From Karalla daura (taxonomy: Eukaryota > Chordata > Actinopteri > Chaetodontiformes > Leiognathidae), in assembly GCA_029224185.1 (NCBI GenBank), contig CM055191.1, forward strand, positions 12,390,188-12,454,187: a stretch of 64,000 bases of DNA, in the 5' to 3' direction. The notes beneath the pieces are model-generated. The model was not told the origin of the DNA. It worked only from the letters and a program-made list of their open reading frames with translations, and ran no database searches. Below are positions 26,501 through 39,597 of this stretch, piece after piece. Both the position numbers and the translations under genes were made by a program. Position 1 is the first letter of the stretch. Every line of letters starts with the position of its first letter.

Positions 26501-27600
26501 TATGAAGCCAGCCGGCTCCACACAACTGTGTGTTATTCTCAACACCCACCAGTGTGGTATTGTGTACGACAAGCAACATGTTGTGCACCGTATTCCAACG
26601 CGATGTTTCCAAATAGAAGAATGCACCACATTGTGCTGGTAATGGTGTGGCGTTCTGGTGCCAGTCAGGAGGTGACACATTTGATTCTGGCAGCAGCCAA
26701 AAGCATCCAGATCTGCGCAGGTGTCCTTCAGATGACCCAACAGGTGCGTACGGCGCATATAGCTGCTCTCAGGCTGCCTGTGACACACTGGATGAAATAC
26801 GGGCTGGAAAAACAGGAGAGGATTAGAAGGACTGACCGAACGGGTTCCAAAGTGGTCCCGGGCACCAGGTACCATGCAGTGGAAAATGGGGCATATGTGA
26901 GCCAGAAATCAAATATAATGGCTGATTGAGTGGAATAATTAGGTGGTTGTTAATCCAATTAAACAACCAAACTTCTTGGTTTTGTGCTGCCAAACTAAAA
27001 CAAATTTTACAAAAAGGAAGGAAAACGAAGGGAAATAGAAATGAAAACACAATCAATATAAATACTTGACACCCTGTAATCCATCACAGGGCCATTTTAT
27101 CAGCCCTTCTTTAAAAGTCATTTGTCTCAGAACAAATAATATTAGGCGTCTGAAATGTTTATTCTTGGCTGCACAATGGATGTGAAAGTAAACAAGCGGT
27201 TTTCTCTAAAGAAGGAATATATTCAACTTTACCCACAAAATAATTTCATTAAGTTTAGTCACATACCTAAAAAAATGACAGTAAGGAAAATCAAAAGAAA
27301 TTGAAGGAGTGCGAGCCATAAATTATAGATTTAAGATTGTCATCCTGCCCGGTGGGTGTTCGTAGTCTTAGAATATTAATTTCCAGAATTGTCAAAATAA
27401 TTTTGACAATATTTTGTTTTTTAAAAAGGAACTTATGAACCTCTCAGAGCAAAATGTGTTGAATGTATAATATCCTGCCACAAACTGTAACAAGGTATGA
27501 TGGATACATTCGTGCAACCATTTGCAACACAACAGAAGCTCCAGTTAATGTGTTTCTGCATTGCACTACAGTATGATTAAATAATAACTCAAGTGTTTCA
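23593..27600. other. Non-coding stretch
   Basis: CA arrays at 25139-25172 and 25293-25330 and a GA tract at 24924-24946. A 130-codon plus-strand frame at 26,528-26,929 overlaps longer antisense frames, resembles nothing I know and has no splice or start support. A GGTACCATGCAGTGG block near 26,867 recalls the fish repeat at 52.2 kb. Otherwise there is nothing to report. Confidence 0.5.
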
Positions 27601-27615
27601 AAAGCCACTCGAGAC

Positions 27616-27653
27616 GGGGGGGGGTGGTGAGGGGGGGGGGGGGGGGGGGGGGG
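27616..27653 (+). repeat. Poly-G tract
   Basis: Nine Gs, TGGTGA, then 23 uninterrupted Gs. The length may be imprecise because homopolymers are error-prone in sequencing. Confidence 0.9.
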
Positions 27654-27829
27654 TTTCTTCTTTACAGCCTGAGTGAGACTCAGAGTGGCTGCGTGCAAAC
27701 GGCTCAGAAGCACGAGCTATACATCTCGCCTGGCGATCAAATGCTTGGGAGATGATTGATCTCAAGTTCACTCCAAAAGCTCAGCCGGGAGGGGCAGATG
27801 AACAGGAGGAGAGAAAGCAAGACAAAAGA

Positions 27830-28442
27830 GAAAGAGAGAGAGAGAGAGAGAGGGAGAGAGAGGGAGAGAGATAAGCAGCATGTGTGAGCCTCTAACCACC
27901 AGCTGACACTCTTCATCTGTTGTGTTGTGTCTGCACGCCTGTTTCACCATCGCAGCACTGTGGGTTTGTCTGAATACATCAAAACACCCCAGAAAACAGA
28001 GTGAGAGAAGGAGAGAAGTAGGGGGGGAGGAAAAAAGAGAAATACCGTTTTCTTAGAGAGACTCCAGCATCAGCTTTCTGTCTCACTTTCCCTCTCTTTC
28101 ATTTCTCTCTGTGTAATATCATTCCCCCACTCTGTCCTGCTTTTATCGCTCTACCCCCACCCCCCCACCCCCCAAACCGTCACAACCACCACCAACACCA
28201 CTCTCTCTTTCCGTCTCTCTCTCTCTCTCTCTCTCTCCCTCTCTCTCCGTCTCTCTGCGTCTCCCCTCAGAAGCAGAGTTGGGAGTTGGGAGCAAAAGGC
28301 AGGAGACAGACAAGATAAAAGCTGTTTCCTGATTCTTCGGCTCCCAGCTTCTCTGCTGTCAGGCAAGAAGACAGCTAGTCAAGACAGAGAATTTCCTGCT
28401 AGATGTATCCCTGCACAGCTGCTGTCGCTAACAGGCAGGCAG

Positions 28443-28478
<36 letters not shown>

Positions 28479-28700
28479 GGAGTGAGACAGAGAGAGGGAT
28501 GGGAGTGAAGCCCAAAACGACTGGGAGACTGAGACAGGTATAGAAGGAGAGGCATGCACGGGATGATCCCTCACACCCTCGCTCTGACCCCTTTGGTGAA
28601 ATGTAGACAAGCTTATGTTTCATGTGTAAAAATCTTTATTTCAACGTATTGTTACGGATGTGGGGGGGGGTATGGGTGGGTGGTGGGCGGTGGCAGAATA
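27830..28700. repeat. Purine/pyrimidine low-complexity cluster
   Basis: (GA)n at 27830-27870, C-tracts at 28154-28173, (CT)n at 28199-28258, (GA)n at 28447-28478 and a G-rich stretch at 28660-28695. The 28.2-kb CT and 28.45-kb GA tracts are complementary. Confidence 0.9.
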
Positions 28701-28816
28701 ACAAAAAAGCACTTGAGAAATGTATTTTAAAGCTTTGACAGAGTCGCTAACAATGTTCTGTGGAGAAGAAAAACAAGATCAGAAAAAGACACATGATAAG
28801 ATTAAAGAGAATATAG

Positions 28817-28832
28817 CACACACACACACACA

Positions 28833-28870
<38 letters not shown>

Positions 28871-29096
28871 TATATTTACTGGATGTCATCACGGTCGCTA
28901 ACAGTAAGCTGGTAATGCTTCCTGTAAGTGTTTGAGAGAGTCTGTCTTTGTGTCTTCCTGTATCTCTGATGGCTGCTGATATTACTGTATACACTCAACA
29001 GGGCGCACACACACACACCCACACACACACACACCTCCCACCCACACACATCCACACACACCCACACACACACACACACCTCCCACCCACACACAG
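28817..29096 (+). repeat. (CA)n arrays with a CCCA-containing minisatellite
   Basis: An interrupted CA array at 28817-28867. From 29004 to 29096 a CACACACCTCCCACCCACAC motif recurs, giving a short compound minisatellite. Confidence 0.92.
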
Positions 29097-29694
29097 GCAC
29101 ATATCTACACTGACAGTATCTTTTGAAGCCCAGGCCTCAAGCTTGTTGTCTTGCAATTTGTTTGTTTTATCTGTAGGGAAAAGCGTCTCCAATTCTCCGA
29201 GCAGATCAGCCGCAGATGAGCGGGAGGCATGGAGGGAGAGCAGACTGGTGGTCTGATGCAGGTCTGACTGGCATGTCACTAAATAAACCCTCCGATGCAA
29301 TCCACCCGATCTGAGAGAGACTTTCAATTTAAATTCCCGCAACTTTCCCCCACAATGAGAATCTCATTTGACAGTCGGGCAATTTAAAAAAAAAAAAAAG
29401 AAAAAAATTACCAGACCAGATGCTGCGATGATCTGCTCTCAGAGCTGTAAATGCTAATCTGACAGTTCTTGAAGATGCTTCACAATTAACCTTCCTCCAG
29501 CGAGGCATTAAAAGGCTTTTGTTGTGGAGCAGCTGCAGGAGGTGTGGACTTAGCCGCCGGTGTTAACGACTCAAATGTGTCGCTCGGCACTTAAGTTCGC
29601 TCATCTGTTAAAAAGTATTTCATGATAAGAATGGAATAAAACATGCAGGTAACAGCTGGATAAAGAGCCGGATGCAACAGGTGTCATTACATTT

Positions 29695-29935
29695 CTGATT
29701 AATACATCCCTCCATTAACTTACCCGCTTTGTCCAGGCAAAGCAAGGAAATAGACACCAGGCAGGTTGTCATTAACTCTCACACTTTCACACAATTTACT
29801 GTCTCCAGTGACCATCAACATGCTAGTTCTGAGTGACTGGAGAGTCAAATACTTTAGGAGGAGCCACAAATCTCAAAGAAAACCCATGCACAGATAATAG
29901 GGATAACACGAAGACTCCACACAGAAATACCCTCA
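29695..29935 (-). repeat. Teleost dispersed repeat, same family, inverted
   Basis: Reads in reverse through TTTGTCCAGG, ATCAACATGCTAG, GGAGGAGCCACAAATC, AACCCATGCACAGATAATAG and GACTCCACACAGAAA, the complement of the family consensus order. Confidence 0.6.
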
Positions 29936-30325
29936 GTCTTTCATTTTTGAACTTGGCTCGTCCTCTCTGTACTATAAGAGCGAGGTCTGATGCTGGGATC
30001 ATACGTGATTTTTCTGGTCTTTCAAGATGGACAAATTAAACAACATAACACATCTAACACTACAAGTGTCAACCCGATCCATCATCGATCAAAACAACTT
30101 CAATAGATCATCAGGGACGTGTGGCGAGAACTGACCATAACTGCTTCTGATGAAGCACTTTGTGTGATGCCAGCAGATCTTTCTCTCAGACACAAAAAAG
30201 AAAAAGGAAAAAATGATTGTGGACCCGCTCGATGGTTTTGTGAAGAGGACAGCATGGACTGGTCTATCCATCAGAGAGAATGAGGTAATTGCACAAAACT
30301 GTTTCATCATCCCACCTACCTGTGG

Positions 30326-30372
<47 letters not shown>

Positions 30373-30728
30373 TTCCACCATGTTTAGAGCACTCTATCCT
30401 TCTATTGGTCAACATCAACTTCAAACTTGGCTAGGAAAATTCAAAAATGTCTAAATTACCAAACTTTTTCATTATTTTCATCAGACAAACATTTGCTGTG
30501 TAAATTTGCTATGTTGTACTGCACGTCCGTGTGTCATTCCTGATGTTTATAATCAGCCCGACAGAAGAAAGATGACAAAATGATATGAAAATCAGCCTGA
30601 ATTCGTGTAGTCAGTAGTGCGCATCCAAAAGAATTTCAACATGTTTCCTCTTGCTCTTCAAAGCATGTCGCGATGCCTCCCCTCCATGTAAGCATGTGTT
30701 TACCTGAGTGCATATGTCTGTACTCCTG

Positions 30729-30729
<1 letters not shown>

Positions 30730-30797
<68 letters not shown>
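30730..30797 (+). repeat. (CA)n microsatellite
   Basis: About 34 pure CA units. Confidence 0.97.
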
Positions 30798-30798
<1 letters not shown>

Positions 30799-32398
30799 CC
30801 CCGTCTCACGTTTCCGCTTGCAGATGCCACACAAATAGTCGTCAGTCATGCTGTAAAGTTCAGTCCTCCACGTTCCACTTAAATTATTCAGGCACAGTTT
30901 CTCAGTATGGTCGTGCGTCATGACATTAATGGCGTTCCTAAAGCGCTGCCAAAACGACATGCCGCCTAAGTGATTTATCTTGTATTCTCACCCGTCGCCC
31001 TTGTGTAAAGTCACTTAGGTGCGTATTACAGCGCCGCGCACGCCATTATCAGCGAGCCTCGACGGGATAAACATGACCGCAGAAGTTGATCACAGCGTGA
31101 TCCATGTCTGCGCAACTTCTGCTCGGTAATTTTTGAAGGGGACTGGTGCTGTGCCGGAAGATGCCGCGCAGTCGAAGCAAGAAAAGGTATTTTGCGCATC
31201 CCAGCTGTGGCGACAAGTCCACTTCTCATAGTGCCATCGCATGCTGAGGCTGAGAGCCAGATTTACTCATGCATTAGCCCCTCGCGTGGTTCCGTGTTGG
31301 TGGCTCCGTTAATTCGAGCACTCGCTATGTGCTGGTTTAAAAAAAGCATTTTTCAGACTTTCAGGGCAGGAAACCGCACCAACGCACACGGTGTTTGAAG
31401 CAAAGCAGAGACTGTCCAGAGACTTATCCTTAACTTCCTATCAGACAGGATGGCCAGACAAGACCCATGGGAGCGCAGCCTTCTCCTCTTTCATGATAAA
31501 ATTCACTTGACACCCAGTGTTTTCTTTCTGACACCGTCTGAGCCACAGGAACATACAGGAAGAACACTGTCCCATCAGACGCTGCAGCTCTCTCCCTGCT
31601 GAAATCCTTCCCTCATTCTTTTTTCCCCCCACATCAACATCATTTTTGTCATCCCCTCTCTTGTGTCTCTCTTTTATATAGTGATCTTCTGACTGTGGAC
31701 AGTGTCTGATTCTCTACACTCTGCCTTCGGGATGTAGGCCCTTTTTTGTGTTAGATTTATGTGTGTATAAGATGCAGTGTGTGTGTGTGTGTGTGTGTAT
31801 GTGTGCATCCCTTCCAGTTGCACAGGGCCTTGCACATGAGTCTGCCCCTCTCTGCCTGCCATTGTTATGCCAGCTTTGTGCCTTTGAGCAGATGCGAGTG
31901 TGTGTTTATGCCCGTGAATGTGTGTATATGTAAGATACGTCCATGTGGGAATGTGTGTGCCGCATGTGCATTTGCAACACCCTATGCTTGCACATGTTGA
32001 CTGTGTGTTTGTGTGTGTGTGTGCGTGCAGCTCTGGCTGCCAAGACCCGGCTCCTCTCTGCGTCCGTGCATTGTGTCCACTGTTGTATTCTGTGGCTCTG
32101 GGCATTTAGCTGCAGTAGAGGACAATGCACAGCAGACAATAGCTGGACAAAAGATGGGATACTCAGCAGCGCACCGGGATGAGGCTCTTAGCGTGTACTT
32201 ACAGCAGCAGGAGTTTGAGTGCACACGACAATCTGCTCTCATGCAACATCCCTCCAAACGTGCCTGCCATTCTCCATTGTGCACAAGCTGTAATGTACTA
32301 ATCATGGCATGTAGCAGCGCTTAATTAATTATGCTGTATATTGCAGTGCTTAAAAAGCATCAGGTCCAAATCTGTCTAGCAACCAAGGCTGTAAGACG

Positions 32399-32404
32399 TG
32401 TGTG

Positions 32405-32469
<65 letters not shown>
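32399..32469 (+). repeat. (GT)n microsatellite
   Basis: About 35 GT units with one CG interruption. Confidence 0.97.
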
Positions 32470-33889
32470 TATAGAGCCATCTAGCCATCATGCTAGACAC
32501 CCCACCCCCCTCCAATGACCTCCTCCGTCCAGCAGAAGCCAACTGGCAGCTTGACATCCTGTATCTAAAATCTATTAGTCATTCTTTCTCCATCGCTCCA
32601 TCCGTCTCTGTCTCAATAAGCCATCAGTGGTTTTGGTTCTGATCCAAATCAATCCTGTTCTGACACTGACCTGAATCATTCATCTCTCCCCGCTGTCTCT
32701 CTCTATCTTTCTGCCTCTCTAACGGTGGGAGTGTGTAGCCAGCTGCCAGCGAGCATCAGTCATGTTGTCAGGGCCTGGCTCCGGGGCCGATGCTGGCTTT
32801 GAGGGCAAGTTCTGCCACGAGTTTCTCTTCAAGTCTGTCCCTGAACAGCCTCGATACACTGATGGCATTTAGCAGCGTTGGCCTTGTCACATAGTTTCAC
32901 AGCAGAAATTCAGGCTTTGCAAGCAAAACCTGAGGACTATTCCAACGAGCTGGGGATGTCCCTTTAATAGAGGTTGCTGCAAGTAGTTTGCTGCTTACAA
33001 CAGGTGTTGCTGCTTACGGTGCTAATAAGGTTCAGACCGAAATAGGTTTTTGACAGGGCGATGAAATCAGTTGTTAATATTTATGCTGGGATGGAAGTTT
33101 GGATAAGAACAACTCGCCTTGATGTTATAAATCTAATGTGACTTGCTTTGGCTTTTCAAAACTGATGGTGATTCAGTGTCACGGTCCATAATTTGGCCAC
33201 TAACAAAAAACAATTTCTCGGTTGAATACTTAAAAACTACTACATCAAGATGAAAACCGTCCCTGCTCTACTTGCCACAGTGACATCGAGTAGAGAGGTG
33301 TGTCAGTACACCGTGTTATCACTGGTGGGTGTCAATACATGTGTGACTTTTAACAACATCCAAGAGAAGAAAGAGAAAAAAAAAACAGTGCAACACAGTG
33401 TTTAACAGGATTCTCTTCCTTGGCTGTGTTATTTCAGATAAACTGCTGTGAAGAGGCGAATGACACCACAGATACTTCTGAAAAGAAAAAAAAAATCACT
33501 CCTGAAAGCAAAAAAATAATCGAGTGGACCTAAATATATTGTCTCCACCGCTTTCACCAAAAAGATTCATTCAAGCGTCATCTGCTGCTAGCTAGCTAAT
33601 CCATCTGAAAACATGACACATTGTTCAAGGACAGAGATTGTTGAATTGGGAGGTTCACATATCATGAAGGATTACCGTCTTTTGCTCGAATAGCGACTGA
33701 AGTGACTCCCTCAAGCATTAAATCAGACCAGCAGCACGGGCCCTCACGTTGTTAACACATTTTGCAGTCCTTAACCAGCGCTGAAGGGAAAGAGATGAAC
33801 TGAGTGCTTAACGATGTTTTGAGCGGGACAGGAGTAAACAGAGGTTAATTCACGTTTGATTTCAACTTCTTAGCTTTACGCATTTTGAG

Positions 33890-34080
33890 ATATGGAGGAA
33901 ATTTGACTGTGTGGAGTTTGTGTTTTCTCCAGACCCCGTCCACAGTCCAAAAACATACGTGTTTAAGTTGATCGGAGACGCTAAGTATGACAGTGAATAC
34001 TGTGTGTGTCCTGTGATGGACTGGCGACCTATCCGTGTCTATTCTGGGTGAAATGATGGATGGATGGAATATCTTTTCAC
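33890..34080 (+). repeat. Teleost dispersed repeat, same family
   Basis: GTGTGGAGTTTGTGTTTTCTCC, CCACAGTCCAAAAACATACG and CCTGTGATGGACTGGCGACC are present in order, ending in a (GATG)n tail. One of the better-preserved copies in the window. Confidence 0.72.
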
Positions 34081-34568
34081 CGTCCATGTTACACTAATCA
34101 TTTTCTGTTTGCAGCAGAGTCCCATCGTCTTTTGTTACACAACGATTAGTTCATCTTCCTTCCAGGAGGAAACTTTTCGCTGACGTGGCCGGTATGGTAA
34201 TGCACAGCGGGAACAGCTGTTTGAGGTTCATGAAGGCACAGACAGTGATATCTCACTGAAGTGGCTGAGCTCCATCTTTGTGTCTGGCTCATACGCTCCG
34301 CGCTGAATCGCACCGGTCTTGACCCGCGCATCGGTGCAAGCAGCTGTCAAACTCCTCACGACTGCTTGTGAGAGGACACAGCTTCTTTGTGTAGGGAGAG
34401 AAATGATGAGCAAAGTGCCTAAACTTACATGATGTTCTTCATTACAAAGATCACAGATACATGAAGCCAAAATGAGTTTTCGACTGTGTAAAATCAGCGA
34501 CACTCTGTAGTTCACGTGTTCTCAGTCCCTGTCCTTCCTATTTGTTTGCTGCGGTTAATCACATAATT

Positions 34569-34587
34569 TCTCTCTCTCTCTCTCTCA

Positions 34588-34627
<40 letters not shown>
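34569..34627 (+). repeat. (CT)n microsatellite
   Basis: CT units with one CACA interruption. Confidence 0.95.
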
Positions 34628-34630
<3 letters not shown>

Positions 34631-35157
34631 ATTTCCTGCAGCAAATGTCATTTACCTGCTGTCAACCCCCCAGGAGCTGCGGAGGACTTTAACAAAATTA
34701 AGAAAAGATTCACTATCCTACGCTTCGTTCTCCCTCCTTCCCTTCCTGATTCCCTGAGATCAAATACAATCTTTCCACCCGACATGACAAGCAGTTAACA
34801 GCTCTTGCGGGCCTTCAAGATTAAAAAAAATGTAAAACTATTCCGCTTTTTTAGACGTATTTTCCACCAAAGCCCACAGAGTCTCCTCCAGATTTAATTG
34901 GCCCTATAAATAAACCGTTCCGCTGCAAAAGTCGTTTAGAGAGAGAGGAATGGTGGGGAACACACACACACACACACACACAGATGGAGACAGAGGGGAG
35001 AGATGGTGAGATGCAGAGATAGAAAGAAAAGTGAGAGTGTGAATTACCACAGCAGATGAATGTAATTCTCTAAGTCTTGCCTGAGCAGTGTTCAGACAAC
35101 TGACTTGGGATGCAGACAGACAGTGACGGCTTCATCAGAGCAGCTGAGAGAGGGAGG

Positions 35158-35166
35158 GGTGTGTGT

Positions 35167-35217
<51 letters not shown>
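35158..35217 (+). repeat. (GT)n microsatellite
   Basis: GT array with one AT interruption. Confidence 0.96.
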
Positions 35218-35218
<1 letters not shown>

Positions 35219-35659
35219 ATGTGCTTGCCTCACAAGGAGATGGAGGTGACAGAGAGAAAAACAGATGCAGGATGAGGAAAAGACTAACTTACAGAAAAAA
35301 GAGGAAAAGCAGGAATGTTTTTCCATAATTGTGATTAAATAAACATCCCGCATTATAAATATTTTGCAGCTTATACCCAGTGTAAACTGACTTCTTGTCA
35401 AAGATGTTTATAAAAGTTTCTGATCATTTCTGACAACTGTATTATATAACACTGTGTTACCCTCCTCCTCATACACACACATACACACACACACAGATTT
35501 GTTTATGAATAGATGACATTGACCCTGATTCAAAACTCAATACTAATTCAGTTCATTGGTATAATGCAAATTGCTCATCTTTGCATCCATTTATTATCAG
35601 CCAAGACAATTATTAAGCCATTTTATTTGGCTTTATTGAGTTACCAGTTAATTTCCCCT

Positions 35660-35850
35660 GGTCAGTGGTTGTGGCCACCCACCACCTTGGTGAACAGTGA
35701 TGCAACCTCACAGCAAGATGATGCCGGTTCAGATCCCAGTCTACTCACAAACATGCATGTGTAGGTCATTTGGAAACTGTGTGTGTGCTCTTGAAAGGGT
35801 TGGAGACCTGTCCTCAGTGTACCCCCTGCCTTCACCCTATGTGCAAGCCA
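35660..35850 (+). repeat. Teleost dispersed repeat with tRNA-like head
   Basis: This copy keeps the upstream part, GGTGAACAGTGATGCAACC then CCTCACAGCAAGATG and GGTTCAGATCCC. The last resembles a polymerase III B box. The ACAAACATGCATGTGTAGG block follows. The head suggests a SINE-like origin, but I cannot prove it. Confidence 0.6.
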
Positions 35851-36619
35851 CTTTGGCTCTGAAGTTCCTGTCAGAACCTCATTATTGCCACTGCAGCAAC
35901 ATTGTAACAAGGTACAATAAAACTTTGTGCAATAAAACAAAAGTGCAGCTCTCCCAGGCCAAAACAGTCAATCAAGAAAATAAAAGTGATGAATACTGAA
36001 AGAAAACAAAATCGGTTGATGTGACTCTGTGCTGTAAACATGTAAAGATGAGATTGAACTGAAAATTTGAAAAGTGCTCTTCATCAGTCTAGCAGGCCTT
36101 TTTGTCTTTATTCATTTCATGTAACCTTCAAAAGCCACAGGTGTGTGAGAGGAGCCATGTTCCTCAGGTAGTGCCTGAACAAAATTCTCCAAATTGTATT
36201 TGCTCAGTGTTTTCTCCTGCTCCAAGTAAACATGTCTTCAGTAAATTCTCTGCAGTTTATGACAAGCACAGAAGCCATCTCACTGGCGATCATGCTGTGC
36301 AACACGCCTCAGTCTGCCTCTGCCCGAGCTGCCATCACCGATGGAGAGAGGGGGCTTTGAGAGAAGAAACTCAAATGTCAATAAAAATTTTTATTTGAAG
36401 TGTCATTTATTTTTGCTTCATAAAACTTTGGGGGTTTCATTTGTTTATTTATTTTTTAAAAATCCAGTTAATATGATGCTGCTGGGGGTTTCTGCACTAT
36501 ACCAGAAGATAAAATTGAACAGTTCTCTTGCAGCAATTTAATTAAACAAGCTTAAAGGCACTTCGATTAAAGTTTATGTTTGTGTTATTTTCAAAAATTT
36601 CAACAAAAACGTTTTTGCT

Positions 36620-36935
36620 TCAGCTATATTGGTATCAGCCAGCGACTGTGGCTCAGAAGGAACGTGGTCATATATGGATTGGTTAGATCCGAGCCCAGTG
36701 CAGCCTACATATCAAAGTGTCCTTGGGCAAGATACTGAACCTCAAATTGCCTCTGATGTAGTGTCATCAGATGGACATGTACATGGATGGTTAAAGCTAC
36801 TGGTTGCACCGTGCATGGTAGCCTCTGCCACCAGTGTGTGAATGGCTGAATGCGAGTTGTGACAGTCTGTAAAGAGCTTTGAGTGGTCATGAAGACTAGA
36901 AAATCACTCTACAAGAACCAGTCCATTTACCATCA
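36620..36935 (+). repeat. Second teleost dispersed repeat family
   Basis: Holds TGTCCTTGGGCAAGATACTG, CCAGTGTGTGAATGGCTGAA, TGTAAAGAGCTTTGAGTGG, AAGACTAGAAAATC and CCAGTCCATTTACCAT, the characteristic ordered blocks of a short repeat found widely in fish genomes. Non-coding. Confidence 0.68.
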
Positions 36936-39478
36936 GCCATGAAATATAGCTCTTGACTAACAGACCTGACCAATGGGGTCGATTTGAGGTTCTGCCTCTT
37001 GATGACTGTGGTCAAAGGCTCCTCTGACCGACATCAATTATATCTTAACTAAGAAGAAGTATAAGAAATAAACGGTCAGAAACATTACACCTAAAAATGC
37101 ACAAAACCTACATAATGCAATAAAAAACTGGTAATGGAAACACTTGCAAGCAGAAATGGGACCTTTATTTTGTCGGAAAACTGCAAGGGAAGCACAACTA
37201 TAGTGTCATATTTACACCTGCCAGCTTCATCGTCATGAGAAGCCAGAGAGATCCTGAGATAATAATTAGATAATTCTGGGGAAATCCCCTTCCCGGGCTT
37301 CATGAGGGTTAATGAAGGATCTGATGCTCCTCTGCCTGAACGGGAACAAATCATTGCAGAAAGACTTTATACCAGAGAGGACGTGATCCAACCACAATTT
37401 GGTTGGGAGGGTTTACCACATTTGTCAACCTCAGGCAGCAAAATCTATGAATCACAAGCGCAAAGGCATCTGTACACAGATGACTCATTAGGTTGAGTAC
37501 CAATTAACATCGTGTGTGAGCTTTTAATAGGTCTTTAAAAGTCAGATATTCTTTATTGTTTTTTTTTTCCCCTCATGAGCTTCATGAGTTTATTTTAAAC
37601 AGCGCCATAAGGCCAGTTAACTGCTGCCTCGATTGCTGAGGCATCAGTCACATAAATGGGATAATTGTGTAATGTTGCAAGAGGAATGTGCACCCCACCG
37701 AAAAAAAAAAAAAGACATATGCCAGACATATGCCAGAAGTGGTGACAATGGCATTGGTCACATGAATATCTGTCCATCCATTTGATTTATAAACCACAAT
37801 TGTATTTTTTCTGTGTATATATGTATTGTACAAGCATAAAAGTGCGAGGAAGAAAAGAAATGAAGCAGAGTTGAAGAACCTTGTGTGTGTTTGTATGCGA
37901 GAGACTGAAACGGAGTGCAATCATTGCCGTGCAGGGTGTTGACTCTACAGGGATGTGCAGTAACATGCCGTCTAATTAACAGTGTCATCTCGGTGGCGAG
38001 GCTCGTTCCCACAGCCCCAACAGCCATGATTAAAAGAGATGCTCTCAGAGGACGGGAAGCTCTTCCAAATTCACTCCAGATACTTCCTGGATGCCGTCCA
38101 TACACAATCAGGCATCTCATCTTGACCAGAACGGACGCTCTTTTAGCACCCCGTCTCACTCTGAGACTCGGTCCTCGTTTCTCAAGTATGCACGCACGCA
38201 CTTACTCTGTGCGACTTTCTCGTTCTCGTTCCCTTCATCTGGCGCTTTTTTTTCCCTCCCTCGGCTCCTCTCTTCTCACAAACACTCGTCCTCCCCTCCT
38301 CCTCCCTTCTCTCACTTCTCTCACCCTTGCTGTCTGCCAAGGCTTCACATCAAAGCTGATGATTGGTTTCTAACTGTTCAGCAGGCAGTATTTTATCCTG
38401 CTTTGTGTGAAGACACCAAAATAATCAGCATGAATATGGAAAAAGCTGCTTCTATGGTAATATCCAGCCCAGTAATATCCATATCAGTCAGACTAACTTG
38501 GCTTAATTTGACTAACATACAAACGGATGGCAGCGCTTTACTCCAAAGTCCCCTTGGCTTAGAGTCACATTGTAAACACAGACTTTGACTTATGTGTATA
38601 AATATACAAATTTGTCAAGGTTGTTGGCTTGGTGCTGAAACTGAGTGGCGGACAGAAAAAGCAACAATTTACTTCATTCCTCTTTGTGTTTGCTTGTTTT
38701 CTTGGCACCGTCTCTCCACCTCCCGATGCAAAGCATCTTCACCTTCGCTGGACTCCTCTGCATCACCCAAGGTTGTTGGCTAAGTGCTTTGAGGCTGTTT
38801 TAAGGAGTTTCCACGGCAAGGTCTCCAACTTAAACCGACTGTAAAAGTTAAGTTATTGAATTAAATTAGACTTTTGTCCTTGGGCGCAGGATTTCTTAGA
38901 ACACACTAATTTGGGAAAAAGGTTTCAGAGAATTTACTGTATGTGTAAATAGAATTACAGGATCAATAGTTTTACAACCCAGTTTGATGAGCGTGTCGGA
39001 ATTTACGGGCACCAAATTGTCAGCGTGCTGACGCTTTTAATATCAGCACTGTTTTGATTGCATTTATAACCGAGACATTGCTACTCAGAGGATGACACAC
39101 AACTTAAGCTTCGGTACACAGTTCAAAGTACAATAGAGTATTAGGCTGAAACACTCTCAGAGATTCTGAATTGTTGTCAAATATTTATTCTCCTGCATCA
39201 GCTGTAATAATATAACATAGTGTTATCTCTCCTGAGCCAACACGCACGTGGGAGTGATTTGCTTTTCCATCATCTTTTGTGTCGGTCTGTGCTCTTCAAA
39301 CATATGTGGCAGCCAGTCACGCAAATAGTAAATCAATTTGCTTTAATCAGCCCTAATTTATTTACTCTTATGATTAATTTAAGTCTCGCCCCCTACACTG
39401 TTACAACAAGACGTCTGCTCACATTCAAAACCACTGTTTGCTATTATAGCTGACTAAATGCTCTTATGCCTGAGGGGG
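36936..39478. other. Non-coding stretch left of the foldback element
   Basis: AT-rich, with a CpG-bearing pyrimidine-rich block at about 38,080-38,330 whose overlapping frames are low complexity. No gene is recognised. Confidence 0.5.
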
Positions 39479-39486
39479 AATTACTC
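39479..39486 (+). repeat. Target-site duplication, left copy
   Basis: AATTACTC abutting the CAACCCG terminus; identical to the copy at 43476-43483. Confidence 0.9.
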
Positions 39487-39597
39487 CAACCCGTTCTCAT
39501 CCCAACGCGTCAAATACCGACTATTTGTCACGCCCCTAAGCGTTGCATATGGACGCCAAGGGTACCCTTCCGCGTCTGTTTATTGACGCTCCGGGTT

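Larger units (their letters stand above)
29936..33889. other. Non-coding stretch with a CpG-containing patch
   Basis: Contains (CT)n at 30326-30371, (CA)n at 30730-30797 and (GT)n at 32399-32469. From about 31,020 to 31,400 the sequence is richer in CpG than its surroundings and could be regulatory. Pyrimidine-rich text at about 32,580-32,735 is followed by more balanced DNA. No gene is recognised. Confidence 0.45.

Noticed and set aside
26471..26929. Overlapping 130-codon frames on both strands
   Set aside because: Considered as a possible exon, but no family resemblance, no paired splice sites and dense antisense frames make it unconvincing.
37758..38588. Several 140-165 codon frames on both strands near 38 kb
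   Set aside because: They arise from a pyrimidine-rich CpG-containing block, overlap each other on both strands and lack recognisable motifs.
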